Positions 35,943 through 46,037 of a DNA stretch of 64,000 nucleotides are shown piece by piece. The position numbers and the translations under genes are program-made. Every line of letters starts with the position of its first letter. Positions within the stretch are counted from its first letter, which is position 1. The notes beneath the pieces were generated by a model. The model saw nothing but the letters and a program-made list of their open reading frames with translations, had not been told where the DNA came from and did no database searches. The stretch comes from Devosia sp. SL43 (GTDB lineage Bacteria; Pseudomonadota; Alphaproteobacteria; Rhizobiales; Devosiaceae). The stretch is taken from assembly GCF_021729885.1 (NCBI RefSeq), contig NZ_CP063401.1, positions 2,782,501-2,846,500 on the forward strand, given 5' to 3'.

Positions 35943-37013
35943 ATGATATTGCAATCTCTGACACGTCGCGGCGCCCCGCTTGCACGGGAGCGGCGCGGCG
36001 AACATCGTGGTATCAAGACCATCGGTCGCCTGGTGCTGCTGTGCGCCGTCGGCTTGGTCGTGTCCGCATTTCTGCTTGTCATGACGGCCCTGCAGGTCGT
36101 GCAGAGTCTGGATCGGGCCGACCTGGCCACCGAACGGCAGCGCGCCGCCAATGCGGTCGATATCATGACCGCGACGGGCGGCCCTCTGACACACGACCAG
36201 GTTATTATCCTTGGTCGCATCGCCGGATTGGACGACGCCCACCTGTCCTACGAGCTGACCAGCACGCCGCGCGTCGAGCAGATCCCGTTGCTGGCCGGCC
36301 AGGGGCCATCGGGCAGCTATCTGACCTGGACACGCTCGGGCATGGCCGAACAGGTCTTTCTGCAATACGCGCCCATCCGGTTGCCCATTATCGGCGGCAT
36401 GCTGCTGCTGGTGCTGGGTGTCATGTTCAAGCTGCGCCAGGTGGTAGCCGACATCGAACGCCAACGCCGGCAGGCCTTCCAGCAGTCGCGCAGCGACGTC
36501 ATGACCGGTCTTGCCAACAGGTTGGCCTTCGAAACGGCCCTGGCCGACCTGGTGGCCGACAAGACGCGATTCGCCATCCTTCTGTTCGACCTCGATCGCT
36601 TCAAGGAAATCAACGATCTCCATGGTCATGCGGCGGGCGACGGCGTGCTGCGCGCCATCGGCACACGGCTGTCACGCTTGCTGGAGGACGGGGACCTGTT
36701 GGCCCGATTGGGCGGAGATGAGTTCGTTGTGCTGAGCACTGGCCATTCTGACCGGGCAGCGCTGGCGGCCCTGGCCCAGCGGTGCATCGCTACGATCGAG
36801 CAGCCCATCCAATTGGAGAAGCAGGCGGTCCGCGTTGGCGTCAGCCTCGGCATCGTCCCGGCGGATGCCCTGGACCTGCCGCCAGACACCCTGATGGGCG
36901 CCGCCGATGCTGCACTCTATCGTGCCAAATCCAGTCCAGGCAGCAGCTTCCGCTTTGCCGGTGACGAGCCGGCTCCGCAAATGATCCACCAACAACTTCT
37001 GGCATCGGCCTGA
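35943..37013 (+). CDS. GGDEF domain diguanylate cyclase (membrane-bound)
   Basis: Diguanylate cyclases make c-di-GMP from two GTP. The 356-residue protein has a first membrane helix (about 28-50), an extracytoplasmic segment (about 55-140), a second helix (about 143-162), and a GGDEF domain from about residue 175. The domain includes SDVMTGLANRLAFETAL, FDLDRFKEINDLHGH and an intact active-site loop RLGGDEFVVL. The upstream I-site is not obvious (no RxxD at the usual place), so product inhibition may be lacking. There is no EAL domain. Input signal unknown. Confidence 0.9.
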   Translation: MILQSLTRRGAPLARERRGEHRGIKTIGRLVLLCAVGLVVSAFLLVMTALQVVQSLDRADLATERQRAANAVDIMTATGGPLTHDQVIILGRIAGLDDAHLSYELTSTPRVEQIPLLAGQGPSGSYLTWTRSGMAEQVFLQYAPIRLPIIGGMLLLVLGVMFKLRQVVADIERQRRQAFQQSRSDVMTGLANRLAFETALADLVADKTRFAILLFDLDRFKEINDLHGHAAGDGVLRAIGTRLSRLLEDGDLLARLGGDEFVVLSTGHSDRAALAALAQRCIATIEQPIQLEKQAVRVGVSLGIVPADALDLPPDTLMGAADAALYRAKSSPGSSFRFAGDEPAPQMIHQQLLASA

Positions 37014-37110
37014 GTGCTATTCAATAATGTATGGCGAGCCTGGAATTTCGGGTGAAAGCCAATCACAAGCGTTTTGGTATAGGCTTCTTTCAACAGCGAA
37101 AGGAACCACG

Positions 37111-37521
37111 ATGACCGAACAGCCTGCTTCTTCGACGACCGAACCAGTAACCGGCAACGCCGTGCTTCTGCAGCGACTGGAAGGAGGCGCCATCGCTGTG
37201 CTGGGCCTTGTCGCGTATACCTGGCTGGGCCAGTCCTGGTGGGTATTCGCGCTGCTGCTTCTGCTGCCCGACCTATCCATGCTGGGCTATCTGCGTGGCG
37301 GGACAACGGGCATGCTCACCTACAACTTGGTCCATACCTATGTCGCGCCAGCCCTGTTGGCCTTGTTGGGTCTCGTCGTCGGTCCGATCGCTTTCGGCCT
37401 GGCCGCCATCTGGACCGTCCATATCGGGCTCGATCGTCTGCTCGGCTATGGCCTCAAGCATGCAGATGGCTTCGAGCACACTCATCTCGGTCTCATCGGC
37501 AAGGCACGCCGCGGACGATAA
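37111..37521 (+). CDS. DUF4260 family membrane protein
   Basis: The 136-residue protein has three or four hydrophobic helices and the DUF4260 pattern LLQRLEGGAIAVLGLVAY, LLLLPDLSMLGYLRG, YNLVHTYVAPALL and the C-terminal HIGLDRLLGYGLKHADGFEHTHLG. The conserved His and Asp residues may bind metal or act in catalysis, but function is unknown. AAAGGA precedes the ATG. It ends tail to tail with the reductase-like gene. Confidence 0.88.
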   Translation: MTEQPASSTTEPVTGNAVLLQRLEGGAIAVLGLVAYTWLGQSWWVFALLLLLPDLSMLGYLRGGTTGMLTYNLVHTYVAPALLALLGLVVGPIAFGLAAIWTVHIGLDRLLGYGLKHADGFEHTHLGLIGKARRGR

Positions 37522-37535
37522 GCCGTGGCCGGCCT

Positions 37536-38138
37536 TCAGGCTTTGACGACCCGATAGTCCATATGCGTGGTGAAGCGTGTGGCTCGCGCACCGATAGGCT
37601 CAAGCGTCGCCGTCAGCCCGTCCCACAGTCGCTCACCCTTGCCCGCTATCATCGGCGCAATGTGCAGATGCAGCGTCTCGATCACGCCGGCATTGAGATA
37701 ATGCCGCGTGGTGCTCACCCCACCGGCAATGGCCACGTCGCGTTCACCGGCTGCCTCTCGGGCGCGTGCCAGCGCCGCATCGGGCCCATCGGTCACGAAG
37801 TGAAACACCGTGCCGCCCTCCATCTCGATTGCGGGCCGGGCATAGTGGGTCAGCACGAAGACCGGCGCATGATAGGGCGGGTTGGGCCCCCACCAACCGG
37901 TCCATTCCTGCTCCCAGACATCGGGGCCGGGCGCGGCGAACATGTTTCGGCCCATGATGAAGGCGCCATAGTTGGTGATGGCGTCGATCTCGGCTCGGTT
38001 GTTCTCGGCATCCTCGAACATGAAGCGACCTAGCTGCCGCGGGTCGATGGTTCCGAACGGGCGGTCCCGTGATTGGTTGATCCCGGTGCCGAATCCGTCG
38101 AGCGACAGCATCATGTGGGCGCGAACCTGCTGGCTCAT
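37536..38138 (-). CDS. Dihydrofolate reductase-fold (RibD C-terminal) protein
   Basis: The 200-residue protein belongs to the RibD-C/YyaP group of DHFR-like reductases: HMMLSLDGFGTGINQS at the start, NYGAFIMGRNMFAAPG, VFVLTHYARP and DVAIAGGVSTTRHYLNAGVIETLHLHIAPMIAGKGERLWDG. The family binds NADPH, but substrates are mostly unknown and it is not the true FolA. I chose the ATG at 38138 since GGAG lies upstream. An inverted repeat and a promoter-like TTGACC-16-TAGAAA directly precede it, so it may be regulated separately from rutR. Confidence 0.86.
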   Translation of the reverse strand: MSQQVRAHMMLSLDGFGTGINQSRDRPFGTIDPRQLGRFMFEDAENNRAEIDAITNYGAFIMGRNMFAAPGPDVWEQEWTGWWGPNPPYHAPVFVLTHYARPAIEMEGGTVFHFVTDGPDAALARAREAAGERDVAIAGGVSTTRHYLNAGVIETLHLHIAPMIAGKGERLWDGLTATLEPIGARATRFTTHMDYRVVKA

Positions 38139-38152
38139 CGAAGGCTCCATAA

Positions 38153-38177
38153 CTTAATTTCTAGCTTAAGCATTAAG
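38153..38177. promoter_or_regulatory. Inverted repeat CTTAAT...ATTAAG at the DHFR-like gene promoter
   Basis: CTTAAT and ATTAAG are perfect complements 13 bp apart, with a CTTAAG palindrome inside. On the minus strand the element overlaps the -10 of a TTGACC-16-TAGAAA promoter and ends 15 bp before the ATG. A second hairpin, CCTTAAG-TGTT-CTTAAGG, lies at 38205-38222 over the rutR stop codon. Confidence 0.5.
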
Positions 38178-38216
38178 TCGGTCAATATCGTTCGTCAAGC
38201 TGTGCCTTAAGTGTTC

Positions 38217-38936
38217 TTAAGGCTTCGGTCGTGGCGTTAGCCCGAACAGGAAAAGCTGTTCAAGATAGCGCGCCGCATCCTCGAAGCGCCCCTCGCCACC
38301 GCGGCCCGGCCCCAGCACGGCACGCACCTGCACGTCGAAATCGGCATAGTGCTGGGTCGTCGCCCAGATCGAGAAAATCAGGTGGTACGGGTCGGTGCGG
38401 GCCAGCTTGCCCTGGTCCATCCACGCGGTGAGTACCTTTGCCTTCTCGTCGACCAGGTTCTTGAGGTCGATCTCGATCATCTCGATAATGCGGGGCGCGC
38501 CCTGCAACATCTCGTTGGCGAAGAGCCGGCTTTCGCGCGGAAAGTCGCGCGCCATTTCGAGTTTGCGGCGGATATAGGAGCGGATTTCCGGGAACGGATC
38601 GCCATCGGCGTCCATGCTTTGCAGCGGTGCCAGCCAGGTTTCGAGCAAGGCGGCCATCAGCCGACGATGGATCTCTTCCTTGCGCGGGAAATAGTAGAGC
38701 AGGTTGGGTTTGCTCATCCCGGCCACCTCGGCGATCTGGTCGATCGTCGCGCCACGGAAGCCATGCAGCGAGAACACCTCAAGCGCGGCTTCCAGGATCA
38801 CATCCTGCTTTTCGCGTTGGATGCGGGTCAGCGGCCGGGGCTTGGTGTGAGGATGCGCCGCGGCCTTTGCGTCAGCCTTGTGCTGGCGCTTGGCAGCGGC
38901 GGTCGGCTCGGCACTTTTCACCTTGGTCGGAGCCAT
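38217..38936 (-). CDS. rutR: TetR family pyrimidine utilisation regulator RutR
   Basis: RutR in E. coli senses uracil and thymine and controls pyrimidine degradation. This 239-residue protein has a long Lys/Ala-rich N-terminal extension (about 40 residues), then the RutR-like segment IQREKQDVILEAALEVFSLHGFRGATIDQIAEVAGMSKPNLLYYFPRKEEIH and a C-terminal ligand domain with YHLIFSIWATTQHYADF. It lies close to a predicted pyrimidine catabolic operon, and a near-consensus RutR site is 35 bp upstream of its own start. Identification is therefore supported by both sequence and context. Confidence 0.87.
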   Translation of the reverse strand: MAPTKVKSAEPTAAAKRQHKADAKAAAHPHTKPRPLTRIQREKQDVILEAALEVFSLHGFRGATIDQIAEVAGMSKPNLLYYFPRKEEIHRRLMAALLETWLAPLQSMDADGDPFPEIRSYIRRKLEMARDFPRESRLFANEMLQGAPRIIEMIEIDLKNLVDEKAKVLTAWMDQGKLARTDPYHLIFSIWATTQHYADFDVQVRAVLGPGRGGEGRFEDAARYLEQLFLFGLTPRPKP

Positions 38937-38970
38937 TTCGGACGGACACCACAGTTGGCGGATACGACAT

Positions 38971-38986
38971 TTATCCAGATGGTCAA
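38971..38986. promoter_or_regulatory. Probable RutR operator (TTGACCA-TC-TGGATAA)
   Basis: On the minus strand the 16 bp read TTGACCATCTGGATAA. The known RutR consensus is TTGACCAnnTGGTCAA, so the left half is perfect and the right half differs at two positions. It lies 35-50 bp upstream of rutR, suggesting autoregulation. Confidence 0.65.
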
Positions 38987-39026
38987 AATTCGGGGATTTA
39001 TCGCGCCAGTCAAGCGACTTGCTGGC

Positions 39027-39590
39027 CTAGAAGGTTGGCGGCGTGCAGGCCGACACCAGAACCAGCTCCCCAGCGCCGGTATTCTTGAACCAATGCGGCT
39101 TGCGGCTGTCGAAGAAATAGGCGTCGCCGGCGCGCAATTGATAGCGACGGCCCGCCACTTCGAGCAGCATCTCGCCCTTGATGATCAGCCCCGCTTCCTC
39201 ACCGAGATGGGTGAGCATGGCCTGCCCGGATTCGGCCCCGGGCTGATAGCGCTCATGGATCATCTGCAGTGAGCGGCCAACCAGGTTCGAGCCGACTTGG
39301 CGATAGGACACCGCGCCGGCCCCGATTTCAGTCAGTTCGGCAGCGCGATAGACCACCTGCTCCTCATCGGGCTCATCGTCGGCAAAGAACTCTGCCAACC
39401 CGATCGGGATGCCGGACAGGATCTGCCGCAGGCCCGAAACGGACGGATTGGTTCGGCCAGCCTCGATCATCGAAATGGTCGCGTTGGACACACCGGCGCG
39501 GGTGGCGAGGGAGCGTTGCGAAAGGCCATGCTTGAGACGCAGCGCACGGAGGCGTACACCTATCTCGACGTCAAAGTTTTCTGCGTTCAT
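39027..39590 (-). CDS. XRE-cupin transcriptional regulator (PuuR-like)
   Basis: The 187-residue protein has an N-terminal XRE helix-turn-helix (IGVRLRALRLKHGLSQRSLATRAGVSNATISMIEAGRTNPSVSGL) and a C-terminal cupin barrel (GEEAGLIIKGEMLLEVAGRRYQLRAGDAYFF, then HWFKNTG). This layout is shared with PuuR and related regulators of amine and amino-acid catabolism. It diverges from the omega-aminotransferase gene. A perfect inverted repeat touches its start codon, which is where an autorepressor would bind. Confidence 0.88.
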   Translation of the reverse strand: MNAENFDVEIGVRLRALRLKHGLSQRSLATRAGVSNATISMIEAGRTNPSVSGLRQILSGIPIGLAEFFADDEPDEEQVVYRAAELTEIGAGAVSYRQVGSNLVGRSLQMIHERYQPGAESGQAMLTHLGEEAGLIIKGEMLLEVAGRRYQLRAGDAYFFDSRKPHWFKNTGAGELVLVSACTPPTF

Positions 39591-39610
39591 GTGTTCAGAA
39601 TAAAGAACAC
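39591..39610. promoter_or_regulatory. Operator-like inverted repeat GTGTTC-N8-GAACAC
   Basis: GTGTTC and GAACAC are perfect complements separated by eight AT-rich bases, starting immediately next to the XRE-cupin start codon. The element is in the divergent gap and 20 bp from a possible aminotransferase -35 (TTGACC, 39630-39635; -10 TACGTT). A role as the XRE-cupin operator is likely. Confidence 0.6.
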
Positions 39611-39706
39611 TCTTAACGTTGGCAAGCAATTGACCGCCAGTTCTGTCCCGTCCTACGTTCAGCAAACTGAGCGCATTAGCGCTTCAAGCCATAAGGTCTG
39701 ATTGCC

Positions 39707-41029
39707 ATGGACGCCGTCTCCCGCCCCAACGATCTGAGCGCCTTCTGGATGCCGTTCACGGCAAATCGGCAGTTCAAGAAGTCCCCGCGCATGTTCGTGG
39801 CCGCCAAGGATATGCACTACACCACATCAGATGGTCGCCAGGTGCTTGATGGCACGGCTGGCCTGTGGTGCTGCAATGCCGGCCACGCCCGCCCCAAGAT
39901 CGTGGAGGCGATCGCCAAGCAGGCCGCAGAGCTCGACTATGCACCCGCCTTCCAGATGGGCCACCCCAAGGCTTTCGAGCTGGCCAACCGCATCGTCGAT
40001 ATCGCCCCTGAAGGCATGAACCACGTGCTGTTCACCAATTCCGGTTCGGAATCGGTCGAAACCGCCCTCAAGGTGGCGCTGGCCTATCATCGCGTGAAGG
40101 GCGACGGCGCCCGCTCCCGCCTGATCGGCCGAGAACGCGGCTATCACGGCGTCAATTTCGGCGGCATTTCGGTCGGCGGCATCGTCACCAACCGCAAGAT
40201 GTTCGGCAGCCTGCTCGGCGGCGTCGATCACATGCCGCATACCCATAACCTGGCCAAGAACGCCTTCTCCAAGGGCCTGCCCGAGTATGGCGTGGAGCTG
40301 GCTGATGAACTCGAACGCATCGTCACCCTGCACGATGCGTCGACCATCGCCGCCGTCATCGTCGAACCCGTCGCTGGCTCCACTGGCGTGTTGATCCCGC
40401 CCGCCGGCTACCTCAAGCGGCTACGCGAGATCACCAAAAAGCATGGCATCCTGCTGATCTTCGACGAAGTCATCACCGGCTTCGGGCGCCTGGGCACCCC
40501 CTTCGGCGCTGACTATTTCGGCGTAACGCCAGATATTATGGTCACCGCCAAGGGCCTGACCAATGGCGTGATCCCCATGGGCGCGGTGCTCGTTTCGTCC
40601 GAAATCCACGACGCCTTCATGGGCGGCCCCGAACACGTCATCGAGTTCTTCCACGGCTATACCTATTCGGGAAACCCGATCGCCTCGGCGGCGGGTCTCG
40701 CCACGCTCGAGACCTACAAGGAAGAGGGACTGCTGACCCGCGGTGCCGCGCTTGCTCCCGTCTGGCAGGATGCGCTGCATTCGCTCAAGGGCGAGCCGCA
40801 TGTCATCGATATCAGGAATATCGGCCTTGTCGGCGCTATCGAGCTCGAACCCATTGCCGGCTCGCCCACCAAGCGCGCCTTCTCAGCCTTCCTCAAATGC
40901 TTCGAAGACGGCTACCTGATCCGCACCACTGGCGATATCATCGCCATGTCCCCGCCGCTGATCGTCTCGGAAGCCCAGATCGGCGAACTGATCGACGGCG
41001 TGCGCAGCGCCCTGCGGAGTATCGAATAA
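39707..41029 (+). CDS. Aspartate aminotransferase family protein, probable beta-alanine:pyruvate transaminase
   Basis: This is a class III PLP transaminase of 440 residues that would convert beta-alanine plus pyruvate into malonate semialdehyde and alanine. The N-terminus NDLSAFWMPFTANRQFKKSPRMF and the segment DGTAGLWCCNAGHARPKI match the omega-amino-acid:pyruvate group. Asp253 (IFDEVITGFGR) binds the pyridine nitrogen and Lys282 (TAKGLTNG) forms the Schiff base. It is the first gene of the catabolic operon, and the next gene starts one base after its stop. Specificity is inferred from context. Confidence 0.9.
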   Translation: MDAVSRPNDLSAFWMPFTANRQFKKSPRMFVAAKDMHYTTSDGRQVLDGTAGLWCCNAGHARPKIVEAIAKQAAELDYAPAFQMGHPKAFELANRIVDIAPEGMNHVLFTNSGSESVETALKVALAYHRVKGDGARSRLIGRERGYHGVNFGGISVGGIVTNRKMFGSLLGGVDHMPHTHNLAKNAFSKGLPEYGVELADELERIVTLHDASTIAAVIVEPVAGSTGVLIPPAGYLKRLREITKKHGILLIFDEVITGFGRLGTPFGADYFGVTPDIMVTAKGLTNGVIPMGAVLVSSEIHDAFMGGPEHVIEFFHGYTYSGNPIASAAGLATLETYKEEGLLTRGAALAPVWQDALHSLKGEPHVIDIRNIGLVGAIELEPIAGSPTKRAFSAFLKCFEDGYLIRTTGDIIAMSPPLIVSEAQIGELIDGVRSALRSIE

Positions 41030-42523
<1,494 letters not shown>

Positions 42524-42536
42524 GATCTGGCCCCAT

Positions 42537-43787
42537 ATGTCTGCCCCAGGAGAAAACCTTCGCATCAATGGTGATCGGCTCTGGGACAGTCTCATGGACA
42601 TGGCCAAGATCGGTCCCGGCATCGCTGGCGGTAACAACCGTCAGACTCTGACCGACGAAGACGGCGAAGGCCGCCACCTGTTCAAGCGCTGGTGCGACGA
42701 GGCCGGGCTCACCATGGGCGTCGACCAGATGGGCACGATGTTCATGACCCGTCCGGGCACAGATCCGGACGCCCTGCCGGTTTATGTCGGCAGCCATCTC
42801 GATACCCAGCCCACCGGCGGCAAGTATGACGGCGTACTCGGGGTATTGGCGGGGCTCGAAGTCATCAGGTCGATGAACGACCTCGGCATCAAGACCAAAC
42901 ACCCCATCGTCGTCACCAACTGGGCCAACGAAGAGGGCGCCCGCTTCGCCCCGGCCATGCTGGCCTCCGGCGTCTTTGCCGGTGTTCACACTCAGGATTA
43001 TGCCTATAGCCGCAAGGATCAGGCGGGCCTGACCTATGGCGACGAACTGGCCCGCATCGGCTGGCGCGGCGAAGAGACGGTCGGCGCCCGCAAGATGCAT
43101 GCCTATTTCGAGTATCATATCGAGCAGGGCCCCATCCTCGAAGCCGAGAACAAGCAGATCGGCGTCGTCACCCACGGCCAGGGCCTGTGGTGGCTCGAAT
43201 TCACCCTCACCGGCCGCGAAGCCCATACCGGCTCCACCCCGATGCTCATGCGGGTGAATGCTGGCCTCGCCATGGCGCGGATCCTGGAAATGGTGCAGGC
43301 CGTCGCCATGGATCACCAACCCGGCGCCGTCGGTGGCGTCGGCCAGATGAAGTTTGCGCCCAATTCTCGCAACGTGCTTCCTGGCACAGTGGTTTTCACC
43401 GTGGACATTCGCTCGCCGGAGCTGGCCAAGCTCAACTCCATGCGCAGCCAGATCGAAGCCAAGGCTCAGGCCATCTGCGCCGAGCTCGGTGTCGGCTATG
43501 CTATGGAAGCCGTCGGCCATTTCGACCCCGTGACCTTCGATCCAACCCTGGTCTCGCGCGTCCGCGCCGCCGCCGAAAAACTCGGCTACAGCCACATGGA
43601 CATCATCTCGGGCGCCGGCCACGACGCCTGCTGGACCAACAAGGTCGCGCCATCGACCATGGTCATGTGCCCGTGTGTCGGCGGGTTGAGCCACAACGAG
43701 GCGGAAGACATCTCCAAGGAATGGGCAGCGGCCGGTGCCGATGTGCTGTTCCATGCGGTGGTTGAGACCGCCGAAATCGCGAACTGA
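42537..43787 (+). CDS. Zn-dependent hydrolase, probable N-carbamoyl-beta-alanine amidase
   Basis: The 416-residue protein is an M20-like amidase of the hydantoinase/carbamoylase group. Metal ligands appear in YVGSHLDTQPTGGKYDGVLG, NWANEEGARFAPAM, FEYHIEQGPILE and, near the C-terminus, SGAGHDACW and GGLSHNEAED. Such enzymes hydrolyse N-carbamoyl-beta-alanine to beta-alanine, CO2 and ammonia, the third step of reductive pyrimidine breakdown. The ATG at 42537 is 14 bp after the mmsA stop. Context between mmsA and a dihydropyrimidinase supports this over a hydantoin-amino-acid role. Confidence 0.9.
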   Translation: MSAPGENLRINGDRLWDSLMDMAKIGPGIAGGNNRQTLTDEDGEGRHLFKRWCDEAGLTMGVDQMGTMFMTRPGTDPDALPVYVGSHLDTQPTGGKYDGVLGVLAGLEVIRSMNDLGIKTKHPIVVTNWANEEGARFAPAMLASGVFAGVHTQDYAYSRKDQAGLTYGDELARIGWRGEETVGARKMHAYFEYHIEQGPILEAENKQIGVVTHGQGLWWLEFTLTGREAHTGSTPMLMRVNAGLAMARILEMVQAVAMDHQPGAVGGVGQMKFAPNSRNVLPGTVVFTVDIRSPELAKLNSMRSQIEAKAQAICAELGVGYAMEAVGHFDPVTFDPTLVSRVRAAAEKLGYSHMDIISGAGHDACWTNKVAPSTMVMCPCVGGLSHNEAEDISKEWAAAGADVLFHAVVETAEIAN

Positions 43788-43797
43788 GGATCAGAGC

Positions 43798-45252
43798 ATG
43801 GCCAGCAAAGTCATCAAGAACGGCACCGTCGTTACCGCCGATCTCACCTACAAGGCCGACGTCAAGATCGAAGGCGAGACCATCGTCGAAATCGGGCCGA
43901 ACCTCTCCGGCGACGAGGTTCTCGACGCCTCGGGCTGCTACATCATGCCCGGCGGCATCGACCCGCATACCCATCTCGAAATGCCTTTCATGGGCACTTA
44001 CTCGGCCGATGATTTCGAATCCGGCACTCGCGCCGGCCTCTCGGGCGGCACCACCATGGTGGTCGATTTCTGTCTGCCCAGCCCCAACCAGTCGCTGCTC
44101 GAAGCGCTCAAGATGTGGGACAACAAGACCGGCAAGGCGTCTGCCGACTATAGCTTCCACATGGCCATCACCTGGTGGGGCGAGCAGGTGTTCAATGAAA
44201 TGGCCGATGTCGTCGATCGCGGCATTACCAGCTTCAAGCATTTCATGGCCTATAAGGGCGCGCTGATGGTCAATGACGACGAGATGTTCTCGTCGTTCTC
44301 CCGTTGCGCCGACCTCGGCGCCCTGCCGCTCGTGCACGCCGAAAATGGCGACGTGGTCGCCGCGATGACAGCCAAGCTGCTCGCCGAAGGCAATAACGGC
44401 CCCGAGGCCCATGCCTATTCCCGCCCCCCCGAAGTCGAGGGCGAGGCGACCAATCGCGCCATCATGATCGCCGACATGGCCGGCGTGCCGCTCTATGTGG
44501 TGCATGTTAGCTCCGAACAGGCGCATGAAGCGATCCGCCGAGCCCGCCAGAAGGGCATGCGCGTCTATGGCGAGCCGCTGGTGCAGCATCTGACGCTGGA
44601 CGAAAGCGAATATTTCAACCCCGACTGGGACCATGCCGCCCGCCGCGTCATGTCCCCGCCCTTCCGCAACAAGCTGCACCAGGATTCGCTTTGGGCGGGC
44701 CTCCAGTCCGGCTCACTGAGCTGCGTCGCCACCGACCATTGCGCCTTCACCACGGCGCAGAAGCGCAACGGCATCGGCAATTTCTCCAAGATCCCCAATG
44801 GGACCGGCGGGCTTGAGGATCGCCTACCGGTGCTGTGGACCGCCGGCGTCAATACCGGCCGCCTGACCATGAACGAATTCGTGGCCGTCACCTCGACCAA
44901 CATCGCCAAGATTCTAGGGCTCTATCCCAAGAAGGGCGCGGTTCTCGTCGGCGCCGATGCTGACCTCGTGGTGTGGGACCCCAAGCGGTCCAAGACGATC
45001 AAGGCGGCAAACCAGCAATCATCCATCGACTACAACGTCTTCGAGGGCTTCGAAGTCACCGGCCTGCCGCGCTTCGTGTTGAGCCGCGGCAAAGTGTCGA
45101 TCGTCGAGAACGAGATCAAGGCCGAGCCCGGCCACGGCAAGTTCGTCGGCCGCGAGGCCAAGAACCCGGTCAACCGGGCGCTGAGCCAGTGGAAAGAAAT
45201 CGTCGCCCCGCGCAAGGTAGAGCGCACGGGCATTCCGGCGACGGGGGTTTGA
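43798..45252 (+). CDS. hydA: Dihydropyrimidinase (D-hydantoinase)
   Basis: Dihydropyrimidinase opens dihydrouracil or dihydrothymine to the N-carbamoyl-beta-amino acid. The 484-residue amidohydrolase has the metal site GGIDPHTHLEMPF (His57, His59), a carbamylated Lys in HFMAYKGALM (about 153), His ligands in PLVHAENGD and YVVHVSSEQAHEA, and the catalytic Asp in CVATDHCAF. Its length and SIVENEIKAEPGHGKFV ending match the group. Four bases of GAGG-type ribosome site precede the ATG. It acts just before the upstream carbamoylase. Confidence 0.95.
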   Translation: MASKVIKNGTVVTADLTYKADVKIEGETIVEIGPNLSGDEVLDASGCYIMPGGIDPHTHLEMPFMGTYSADDFESGTRAGLSGGTTMVVDFCLPSPNQSLLEALKMWDNKTGKASADYSFHMAITWWGEQVFNEMADVVDRGITSFKHFMAYKGALMVNDDEMFSSFSRCADLGALPLVHAENGDVVAAMTAKLLAEGNNGPEAHAYSRPPEVEGEATNRAIMIADMAGVPLYVVHVSSEQAHEAIRRARQKGMRVYGEPLVQHLTLDESEYFNPDWDHAARRVMSPPFRNKLHQDSLWAGLQSGSLSCVATDHCAFTTAQKRNGIGNFSKIPNGTGGLEDRLPVLWTAGVNTGRLTMNEFVAVTSTNIAKILGLYPKKGAVLVGADADLVVWDPKRSKTIKAANQQSSIDYNVFEGFEVTGLPRFVLSRGKVSIVENEIKAEPGHGKFVGREAKNPVNRALSQWKEIVAPRKVERTGIPATGV

Positions 45253-46037
45253 TGGCGCCGGTTGTTTCCGCCCAAAATCTTGGGCTTACCTTCAAGACCA
45301 ATGACGGCGACGTCGTCGCTCTCAGCGATGTGAACCTCAGCATCGAGAAGGGCGAATTCGTCTCCTTCATCGGCCCATCCGGCTGCGGCAAGACGACATT
45401 CTTGCGCACCATCGCCGATCTGGAACAGCCGACCTCCGGCACGCTCACCATCAACGGCCAGACGGCGGAAAATGCGCGCAAGGATCGCTCCTATGGCTAC
45501 GTCTTCCAGGCGCCGGCGCTCTATCCGTGGCGCACCATCGAGAAGAACATCGCCCTGCCGCTCGAGATCATGGGCTATTCGCAGAGCCAGCAGGCCGAGC
45601 GCATCAAGCGCACCATGGACCTGGTGAACCTGTCGGGCTTCGAGAAGAAATACCCCTGGCAACTGTCCGGCGGCATGCAGCAGCGCGCCTCCATCGCTCG
45701 CGCGCTGGCTTTCGATGCTGACCTGCTGCTGATGGACGAGCCCTTCGGCGCCTTGGACGAAATCGTCCGCGATCACCTCAATTCCGAACTGCTCAAGCTG
45801 TGGGAGCGCACGCAGAAGACCATCTGCTTCGTGACCCACTCCATCCCCGAGGCGGTGTATCTGTCGACCAAGATCGTGGTCATGTCGCCGCGGCCGGGTC
45901 GGGTGACGGATGTGATCGAGAGCAATCTCCCCAAGGAGCGCCCGCTCGATATCCGCGAGACGCCCGAATTCCTCGCCATCGCCGCGCGCGTGCGCGACGG
46001 ACTACGGGCTGGCCATTCCTATGAGGAGACGGTGTGA
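45252..46037 (+). CDS. ABC transporter ATP-binding protein (NMT1-type importer)
   Basis: The 261-residue ATPase has Walker A GPSGCGKT (41-48), the Q-loop FQAPALYPWRT, signature LSGGMQQRASIARAL, Walker B LLLMDEPFGALD and the switch His in CFVTHSIPEAVYLS. It belongs to the nitrate/taurine/pyrimidine-precursor importer class. The ATG overlaps the dihydropyrimidinase stop by one base (TGATG), so import and catabolism are coupled. Most likely cargo is a pyrimidine or a dihydropyrimidine, inferred from context. Confidence 0.92.
   Translation: MAPVVSAQNLGLTFKTNDGDVVALSDVNLSIEKGEFVSFIGPSGCGKTTFLRTIADLEQPTSGTLTINGQTAENARKDRSYGYVFQAPALYPWRTIEKNIALPLEIMGYSQSQQAERIKRTMDLVNLSGFEKKYPWQLSGGMQQRASIARALAFDADLLLMDEPFGALDEIVRDHLNSELLKLWERTQKTICFVTHSIPEAVYLSTKIVVMSPRPGRVTDVIESNLPKERPLDIRETPEFLAIAARVRDGLRAGHSYEETV

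Noticed and set aside
39630..39645. Second full RutR operator at the aminotransferase promoter
   Set aside because: Only the TTGACC half matches; the rest of the 16 bp departs from TTGACCAnnTGGTCAA, so it may just be the -35 element.
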